Assembly (NCBI GenBank): GCA_955652075.1
Contig: CATPAS010000098.1
Span: forward strand, 1-5,132
Reading direction: 5' to 3'
DNA length: 5,132 bases
Source: an uncultured Gaiellaceae bacterium
Lineage (GTDB): Bacteria > Actinomycetota > Thermoleophilia > Gaiellales > Gaiellaceae
A model generated the notes under the pieces. The model searched no databases. It was not told the origin of the DNA and worked only from the letters and a program-made list of their open reading frames with translations. Position numbers and translations under genes: made by a program. Of this stretch, positions 1-5,132 are shown in pieces; position 1 is the first letter of the stretch; the number at the start of each line of letters is the position of its first letter.

Positions 1-28
1 CAGATACGCTTGGTCGTCTCATTTGGTA

Positions 29-49
29 CCAGGGGTCGATTCTCCCTGG
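29..49. repeat. Small inverted repeat upstream of the binding-protein gene
   Basis: CCAGGG at 29-34 is mirrored by CCCTGG at 44-49, a perfect 6-base inverted repeat with a 9-base spacer. It ends 15 bases before the SD of the first gene. It could be a 5'-UTR hairpin or an operator half-site pair for a sugar regulator. It does not match the classic LacI-family operator pattern, and six bases can arise by chance. I found no convincing -35/-10 pair in 1-82; the promoter may lie upstream of the window. Confidence 0.3.
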
Positions 50-63
50 AGCCGTATCACCAC

Positions 64-71
64 AAAGGAGG
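64..71 (+). promoter_or_regulatory. Strong ribosome binding site that sets the binding-protein start
   Basis: AAAGGAGG at 64-71, within a longer purine run to 74, is a near-perfect match to the anti-SD. It lies 11 bases before the ATG at 83. This fixes the start at 83 and argues against the in-frame TTG at 23, whose 20 extra residues are hydrophilic and would sit in front of a normal signal peptide. Confidence 0.85.
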
Positions 72-82
72 GGGAACAGAGA

Positions 83-1297
83 ATGCGTAAACGGCTGATG
101 GTTGCGGCGTTGTTCGCGATCGTCGCAATTGTGGCCGCGGTCCTGACTGGAGGATCGCAAGCCAGGGTGTCCATTTCGGCATCGCAGGCGAAGGCGTCGG
201 CTGCGCCGTCTGGAACTGTCACGTTGAACGGTTGGCAGACTTCGCCGGCCGAGGAGACAAAGCTTGCGAAGGTGGTCGCAGACTTCGAGGCTTCGCACCC
301 GAAGATCCACGTCAACTACACCTCGATCGGCGGCAACTACCAGGCGACCATGCTCGCGAAGTTCGCGGCGCGGAAGCCCGCGGACGTGTTCTATGTGGAT
401 GCGGCCGACTTCGCCGACTGGGTGCGGCAGGGCGTGCTGCAGAACCTCGACTCGTACGTCAAGGCGTCGAAGTTCAGCACGAAGCCGTTCTACAAGAACC
501 TCTTGAACACCTTCAAGTACCAGGGGCACTACTACGGCTTCCCGAAGGACTGGTCCTCGCTGGGGATGGAGGTCAACACGCGGTTGCTCGGGAGCAACCC
601 GATCCCGAAGACCTGGGCGCAGCTGAAGAGCGTCGCGTCGAAGATCACGGTCCCGGGTGGCAAGCCGATCTGTCTCGGAGCTGACTGGGCGAGGCTGATG
701 GCCTTCGTCTATCAGGCCGGAGGCAACGGCCAGTTCAAGAGCGCGAACTCCGCCCCGTTCCGGACAGCCGTGAACTACTACGTCGGGCTGCTCAAGTCCG
801 GCCTTGCGGCGCAACCCTCGCAGACCGGCTCGGGCTGGTGTGGCGAGGCGTTCGGCAAGGAGCGGGCTGCGTTCGCGTTCGAGGGGAACTGGATGTTCCC
901 GACGATGGCGACTTTCCCCGGCGTTCAGTTCACGACGGCGCCGCTGCCGATGGACAAGAAACGTGGCAATCTCGCCTTCACGGTGTCCTACTCGATGGCG
1001 AAGGACTCGAAGAACAAGCCCGCGGCGTGGGAGCTTCTGAAGTACCTCGTCGGTAAGACGGGCATGCAGCAGTGGGTCTCGCTTGGACTGGCGTTGCCGA
1101 CGCGCACCGATGTGCACGCGGTCGCCGGTCGTGGCGCGTTCACCAAGTACCCCAGCTCGGTGCATGGCTGGGGGAATCAGGTCGGGTTCCGCCACGTCTG
1201 GAACGACGTGGCGAATAACGAGCTGACGGCAGTGATCGACGGCAAGGAGTCCGTGGACTCCATGCTCGCGAAGATCGCTGCCGCTGCGGCAGGGTAA
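83..1297 (+). CDS. Extracellular solute-binding protein family 1 (sugar ABC transporter)
   Basis: A 404-residue substrate-binding protein of a CUT1-type importer. It captures a sugar or sugar derivative outside the membrane and passes it to the permeases encoded next. The N-terminus is a signal peptide: basic MRKR, a hydrophobic core at about residues 6-22, and a possible signal peptidase I site after Ala27 (Ser-Gln-Ala). Family features follow: TLNGW near 47-51, an ADVFYVD segment near 100-106 after the first lobe's helix, YYGFPKDWSSLGMEVNT near 150-166, and FAFEGNWMFPTM near 264-275, which matches the usual 'EGNW' substrate-facing stretch. Length is typical for the family. The Sec region lacks the lipobox Cys expected for a monoderm binding protein: LTGG (21-24) stands where LTGC would be. 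There are only two Cys (197, 253). The start is fixed by the SD at 64-71. Family assignment is firm; the substrate cannot be read from sequence alone. Confidence 0.93.
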   Translation: MRKRLMVAALFAIVAIVAAVLTGGSQARVSISASQAKASAAPSGTVTLNGWQTSPAEETKLAKVVADFEASHPKIHVNYTSIGGNYQATMLAKFAARKPADVFYVDAADFADWVRQGVLQNLDSYVKASKFSTKPFYKNLLNTFKYQGHYYGFPKDWSSLGMEVNTRLLGSNPIPKTWAQLKSVASKITVPGGKPICLGADWARLMAFVYQAGGNGQFKSANSAPFRTAVNYYVGLLKSGLAAQPSQTGSGWCGEAFGKERAAFAFEGNWMFPTMATFPGVQFTTAPLPMDKKRGNLAFTVSYSMAKDSKNKPAAWELLKYLVGKTGMQQWVSLGLALPTRTDVHAVAGRGAFTKYPSSVHGWGNQVGFRHVWNDVANNELTAVIDGKESVDSMLAKIAAAAAG

Positions 1298-1316
1298 GGC
1301 TGAAGTAGACGGAAGT

Positions 1317-1353
1317 CGTTTCCTCGTGCGCCTTCATGGCGCACGAGGGAACG
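1317..1353 (+). promoter_or_regulatory. Strong intergenic hairpin between binding-protein and permease genes
   Basis: The arm at 1317-1332 pairs with 1338-1353 to give a 16-bp stem with one G-U pair (T1321/G1349). The inner 11 bp, CCTCGTGCGCC against GGCGCACGAGG, are perfect. The loop is TTCAT (1333-1337). No T-run follows, so it is not a standard intrinsic terminator. Its place just after the binding-protein gene recalls 3' stem-loops, such as that between malE and malF, which protect the upstream mRNA and lower downstream expression. That role is inferred here. The first in-frame ATG of the next gene (1336) begins in the loop and ends in the 3' arm. Confidence 0.75.
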
Positions 1354-1361
1354 CTGTGCGG

Positions 1362-1368
1362 AAGGAGG
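1362..1368 (+). promoter_or_regulatory. Ribosome binding site of the first permease
   Basis: AAGGAGG at 1362-1368 lies only 3 bases before GTG at 1372, closer than usual. It is the only strong SD near the permease start and lies downstream of the ATG at 1336, so it cannot serve that ATG. It therefore favours GTG 1372, or less likely GTG 1402, which would be 33 bases away. Confidence 0.55.
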
Positions 1369-1371
1369 GGT

Positions 1372-2292
1372 GTGGCGGTCGCAGGGGCGAAACGACGGCA
1401 GGTGCGCGGACTGGGATCGGAGCGAACGCGCGAGGGACTGGTTGGTTACGGGTTCGTCGCCCTACCCATGGCGTTCTTCCTGCTCTTCTTCATCTTCCCG
1501 ATCGGCTACGCGTTCTACATCAGCCGCTACAACTGGCAGATCTTCAAGGGGCCCTTTGTCGGCTGGGGCAACTATCGGACGCTCTATCACGACGGCGTCT
1601 TCTGGAGCCACGCCGTCCGCAATACGCTCGTCTACACCGCGTTCGTCGTTCCTTTGCAGATGGCTCTCGGCCTCACGCTAGCGGTCGTCGTCAACCAGTC
1701 GATCCGCTTTCGCACCTTCTTCCGGGCCGCCTTCTACTTCCCCTCGCTCGCGGCGTCTGCTGCGATCGCGGCGATCGCGACCTACATCCTCGCCTCCGAC
1801 GGCCTGTTCAACACGATCCTCCACCACCTCGGCTATCACCACTCGAACGCCTGGTTCGCGCAGCAGAGCACGGCCTTGCCGTCGATCATCGGCCTGAACG
1901 CCTGGACGACTTCCGGCACGATGATGCTCTTCTACCTCGCTGCCCTTCAGGCGATCCCCGTTGACGTCTACGAAGCGGCGGCGATTGACGGGGCGGGTGC
2001 CTGGCGGACGTTTCGCAAGATCACGTTCCCGCTGCTCAAGCCCGGCCACTTCTTCGTCGCCGTCGTCTCGGTCATCGGCGCGGTGCAGATGTTCGACCAG
2101 TCGTTTCTCATCGGCGGCGCGTCCGGCGGGCCGAACTACTCGACGCTCACGACCGTCCTCTACCTCTACAACCAGGCGATCGGCAACATCAAGTTCGGGT
2201 ATGCCGCTGCCGTCGGCGTCGTTCTGTTCGCTTTCATTTTCACGGTGACCCTGATCCAGCGGCCCCTGTTCGGGAAAGCGGAGGGCGCCTGA
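1372..2292 (+). CDS. Sugar ABC transporter permease, MalF/UgpA type
   Basis: The first of two membrane subunits that form the translocation path of the importer. From GTG 1372 it has 306 residues. Six membrane segments are visible at about 25-50, 85-107, 119-140, 171-195, 224-249 and 274-295. The cytoplasmic EAA loop, which docks into the ATPase, is at about 201-224 and well kept: EAAAIDGAGAW followed by ITFPLLKP. The segment GWGNYRTLYHDGVFWSHAVRNT before the second membrane helix is typical of MalF/UgpA subunits. The start is uncertain. ATG 1336 adds 12 residues but has no SD and sits in the loop of the hairpin at 1317-1353; GTG 1372 has a strong but very close SD. The stop overlaps the next ATG by one base (TGATG), which implies translational coupling. 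Identification is firm, the exact N-terminus is not. Confidence 0.9.
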   Translation: MAVAGAKRRQVRGLGSERTREGLVGYGFVALPMAFFLLFFIFPIGYAFYISRYNWQIFKGPFVGWGNYRTLYHDGVFWSHAVRNTLVYTAFVVPLQMALGLTLAVVVNQSIRFRTFFRAAFYFPSLAASAAIAAIATYILASDGLFNTILHHLGYHHSNAWFAQQSTALPSIIGLNAWTTSGTMMLFYLAALQAIPVDVYEAAAIDGAGAWRTFRKITFPLLKPGHFFVAVVSVIGAVQMFDQSFLIGGASGGPNYSTLTTVLYLYNQAIGNIKFGYAAAVGVVLFAFIFTVTLIQRPLFGKAEGA

Positions 2293-3245
2293 TGGCCGCC
2301 GAAGGCCTCCCGCCCGCGGTTGCGGTCGAGGAGCTCGCCAAGAGCGAGCCGGCCGGTGGAACGGGGTCCACGGGCATCCCCGGGCGCGAGCGAGGCGATC
2401 GGATCCGGACAGCGATCGCCTACGCGGTCATGTTCCTCGTCGCAGCGCTCTTTGCGATCCCGTTCTTGTGGAGCGTGTCCACGTCGTTCAGAACGCTCGC
2501 CGATACCGTCGCGGGGTTCTCGTTGCTCCCCCGTCACTGGACGACGAGCGGGTACCACGAGGCGTTCCACACCTTCAACTTCGGCCAGTACACCCTCAAC
2601 AGCGCCATCATCGCCGGCGCGATCACACTCTCGAACCTCTTCCTCGCCTCGCTCGGCGGCTACGCGTTCGCCCGGCTCAAATTCCCCGGTCGCGAGGTGC
2701 TCTTCATGCTCGTGCTCGGGACGCTCATGATCCCCGACCAGCTGCGGTTGGTCCCGATATACCTGATGCTGGTGAACTGGATCCCGGGCTGGGTCGGACA
2801 CCTCGGCTGGCACAATGCGAGTTTCGTCAACCGCAACGGCGTGATCCTGATCCAGCTCGTTTCGGCCACGAGCCTCTTCCTGATGCGGCAGTACTTCCTC
2901 ACCATTCCGCGCGACCTCGAAGAGGCGGCGAAGCTCGACGCGGCCGGCTACTTCAAGACGTACCGCAAGGTGATGCTGCCGCTGGCAGGCCCGGCCCTCG
3001 CAGCTGTCGGGATTCTGACGTTTCAGGGCACGTGGAATGCCTTGTTCTGGCCGGCTGTCTTGCTGCAGGACAAGAGCCAGTACACGATCCCGATCGGCAT
3101 TGCGAACTTCGTCGGCGCGTATCAGACCTTATGGCCGCCGCTGATGGCCGCGAGCGTGCTCGCGATCCTGCCGATCCTCTTGATCTTCGTTCTCTTCCAG
3201 CGGTACTTCGTGGCGGGGGTCGCTGCGGCGGGCGTGAAGGGATGA
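2292..3245 (+). CDS. Sugar ABC transporter permease, MalG/UgpE type
   Basis: The second membrane subunit, 317 residues, expected to pair with the MalF-type protein. Membrane segments lie at about 41-63, 102-126, 135-160, 182-205, 235-258 and 283-303. The EAA loop is at about 211-234: EAAKLDAAGYF followed by VMLPLAGP. It carries Ala217 where most family members have Gly (usually 'DGA'). NSAIIAGAITLSNLFLASLGGYAFARLKFPG (about 103-133) is a classic MalG-family block. About 38 hydrophilic residues rich in Gly, Pro and Glu precede the first membrane helix, a longer cytoplasmic tail than many homologues have. The loop at about 164-181 is also somewhat long. GGAGGG at 2280-2285 is a good SD with 6-base spacing to ATG 2292. 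The 3' end overlaps the next gene by 4 bases (ATGA). Confidence 0.93.
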   Translation: MAAEGLPPAVAVEELAKSEPAGGTGSTGIPGRERGDRIRTAIAYAVMFLVAALFAIPFLWSVSTSFRTLADTVAGFSLLPRHWTTSGYHEAFHTFNFGQYTLNSAIIAGAITLSNLFLASLGGYAFARLKFPGREVLFMLVLGTLMIPDQLRLVPIYLMLVNWIPGWVGHLGWHNASFVNRNGVILIQLVSATSLFLMRQYFLTIPRDLEEAAKLDAAGYFKTYRKVMLPLAGPALAAVGILTFQGTWNALFWPAVLLQDKSQYTIPIGIANFVGAYQTLWPPLMAASVLAILPILLIFVLFQRYFVAGVAAAGVKG

Positions 3246-3886
3246 CTCTGCGACGGGCACTCGGTGTCGCGGCGAGCGACCTCTACCATCAGGCCTGGCG
3301 GCTGATCCTGTTGAACCTGCTGTTGGGAAGCGCGGTCATCGCAGTCGTGCTCGCGAGCCTGGCGGTGCGCTCTGCGCTGCTCCTGGCCGTTCTGATCGGC
3401 CCCGTTCTCGCCGCGGTCATGCACTGCGTGGTGACGCTCGCTCAAACGGAGGATCTTCGACTCGTTGAGCTTCGCAACGGCCTGCGCCGACACTGGCGTC
3501 ATGGAATGGCGCTCGGTGCCGCGCTCGCAATGGCCGTGGCGCTCGGGGCCGTCGTTGTCCCGTTCTACGCACGGGCTGGATCCTGGGCGTGGCCTCTTGC
3601 GGCACTCAGCCTCTACCTCTTGCTCATGTTCGGTGTCTTCCAACTCGCCCTCTGGCCGCTGGCCGTCTTCGAGGCAGGACGGCCGTTGCGTGTGATCGCG
3701 CGCGATGCCGCGCGCGTGGTCGCCCGCCGGCCGCTCGGTTTCCTCGGGCTCGCATTCGCCCTGCTGCTGGTGAATGCGGTGGGCGTCGCGGCGGCGATCT
3801 TGCCGTTCCTCACACTCACGATCTCATACTCGTTCCTCGTGTCCGCCCACTTCGCACTGCCGAAGAATCCAGCCCGGGAGGCCTGA
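3242..3886 (+). CDS. Small polytopic membrane protein, DUF624/YesL-like
   Basis: A 214-residue, very hydrophobic protein of unknown biochemical function. Membrane segments are visible at about 21-44, 45-67, 88-108, 115-141 and 166-204 (probably two). Features recall the DUF624 (YesL) family, whose members often lie in sugar ABC transporter operons: an N-terminal amphipathic stretch with WRLILLNLLLG (19-29), a GPVLAAVMH motif (53-61), a basic cytoplasmic loop ending RNGLRRHWRHG (78-88), and LWPLAVFEAGRPL (137-149) followed by a second basic loop and RRPLGFLGL (162-170). I infer this relationship from pattern and context. The start ATG overlaps the stop of the MalG-type gene (ATGA), with only weak purines (GAAGGG, 3236-3241) directly in front, so it is probably translated by coupling. 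It ends 4 bases before the ATPase start. Likely a helper or partner of the transporter; the main alternative is an unrelated small membrane protein. Confidence 0.82.
   Translation: MTLRRALGVAASDLYHQAWRLILLNLLLGSAVIAVVLASLAVRSALLLAVLIGPVLAAVMHCVVTLAQTEDLRLVELRNGLRRHWRHGMALGAALAMAVALGAVVVPFYARAGSWAWPLAALSLYLLLMFGVFQLALWPLAVFEAGRPLRVIARDAARVVARRPLGFLGLAFALLLVNAVGVAAAILPFLTLTISYSFLVSAHFALPKNPAREA
3876..3881 (+). promoter_or_regulatory. Ribosome binding site of the ATPase gene
   Basis: GGGAGG at 3876-3881 lies inside the last codons of the DUF624-like gene, 9 bases before ATG 3891. It sets the ATPase start at 3891, because the residues encoded upstream in that frame (from 3774) are Arg/Ser-rich and lie outside the ABC fold. 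Confidence 0.75.
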
Positions 3887-3890
3887 GCTC

Positions 3891-4910
<1,020 letters not shown>

Positions 4911-5132
4911 AGCCGGCGGAGCACGCTCAGCAAAGTTGTTCCCTTTTTTTTTGGTCGCAGCTCGTTCCCGGCGACCGGGATCAGAATGGGCTGTTTCGTC
5001 CTCCGGGTCGGTCGAGCCATGTAGCTGTGCCGGTTGCGCCGGGTTGTGGAGTGGCTCACTCGGCTGGTCCGTTTTCGCAGGAATGGGCTGTAGCGTCCCG
5101 ACGAACGCACGGCTCGCCGGAGGACATCCTCG
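4911..5132. other. Non-coding tail after the operon
   Basis: No gene is supported here. The region holds a run of nine T (4944-4952), a perfect small hairpin (TCCCGG, loop CGA, CCGGGA; 4966-4980), and an imperfect direct repeat at 4984-5001 and 5081-5098. The T-run comes before the 4966-4980 hairpin, and on its 5' side there is only a weak GAG/CTC stem about 15 bases away. A clean intrinsic terminator for the operon is therefore not visible. A 67-codon open frame on the minus strand (5110 to 4907) is rich in Arg, Ser and Thr, lacks an SD I can recognise, and overlaps the ATPase stop; it is probably chance. Confidence 0.6.
4984..5098. repeat. Imperfect 18-base direct repeat, 97 bases apart
   Basis: GAATGGGCTGTTTCGTCC at 4984-5001 recurs as GAATGGGCTGTAGCGTCC at 5081-5098, identical at 16 of 18 positions with the two differences side by side. 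The sequence around the copies does not align further. They could be binding sites for a regulator of the next gene downstream, remnants of a small interspersed element, or chance. Confidence 0.5.

Noticed and set aside
23..82. Upstream in-frame extension of the binding protein from TTG 23
   Set aside because: It would put 20 hydrophilic residues before a normal signal peptide and would span the strong SD at 64-71, which clearly serves ATG 83.
1762..1778. Tandem GCGATCGC octamers, with another at 2412-2419
   Set aside because: They fall on Ala-Ile-Ala codons within membrane segments. Three copies in coding DNA are not enough to claim a HIP1-like genomic repeat.
2468..3241. Long open frame leading into the DUF624-like gene
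   Set aside because: It runs through the MalG-type permease in another frame and encodes Arg/Pro/His-rich sequence typical of a high-GC shadow. The real gene starts at ATG 3242.
3697..3716. CGCGCGCG inverted repeat with a 4-base loop
   Set aside because: It lies inside the DUF624-like gene and is explained by consecutive Ala and Arg codons in a GC-rich genome.
3774..3890. N-terminal extension of the ATPase
   Set aside because: It overlaps the preceding gene, is rich in Ser and Arg, and precedes a good SD and a start at 3891 that fits the family N-terminus.
4944..4980. T9 tract plus hairpin as an intrinsic terminator
   Set aside because: The order is wrong for the + strand (T-run before hairpin), the minus strand has an A-run, and the only stem 5' of the T-run is weak and about 15 bases away.

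Overview
The window holds one compact, same-strand operon for a carbohydrate-type (CUT1-like) ABC importer, complete from its solute-binding protein to its ATPase. The DNA is GC-rich throughout, codons mostly end in G or C, genes overlap by 1-4 bases, and SD sequences are strong. This suggests a high-GC, probably actinobacterial organism. An environmental Thermoleophilia-like lineage is my guess, but no rRNA or other phylogenetic marker is present to confirm it.

Layout, all on the + strand: 1-82, a short leader with a strong SD and a small inverted repeat; 83-1297, secreted family-1 solute-binding protein; 1298-1371, an intergenic gap with a very strong hairpin (1317-1353); 1372-2292 (or from 1336), MalF/UgpA-type permease; 2292-3245, MalG/UgpE-type permease; 3242-3886, a small polytopic membrane protein resembling the DUF624/YesL family; 3891-4910, a UgpC/MsmX/MalK-type ATPase; 4911-5132, non-coding tail with a T9 tract, a small hairpin and an imperfect 18-base direct repeat.

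In the expected scheme, the binding protein captures a sugar or sugar derivative outside the membrane and delivers it to the heterodimeric permease. Two copies of the ATPase, docking on the EAA loops of both permeases, power uptake. The DUF624-like protein is translationally coupled to the second permease, so it probably works with the transporter, though its biochemical role is unknown. No glycosidase, kinase or regulator lies in the window, so the substrate cannot be named.

Nothing here looks like a wholly new system. The points worth a second look are an Asn in place of the Walker B Asp of the ATPase, a lipobox whose Cys is Gly in the binding protein, the 16-bp hairpin between the binding protein and permease genes (with an ATG in its loop), the embedded DUF624-like gene, and an unusually short start to the ATPase regulatory domain.
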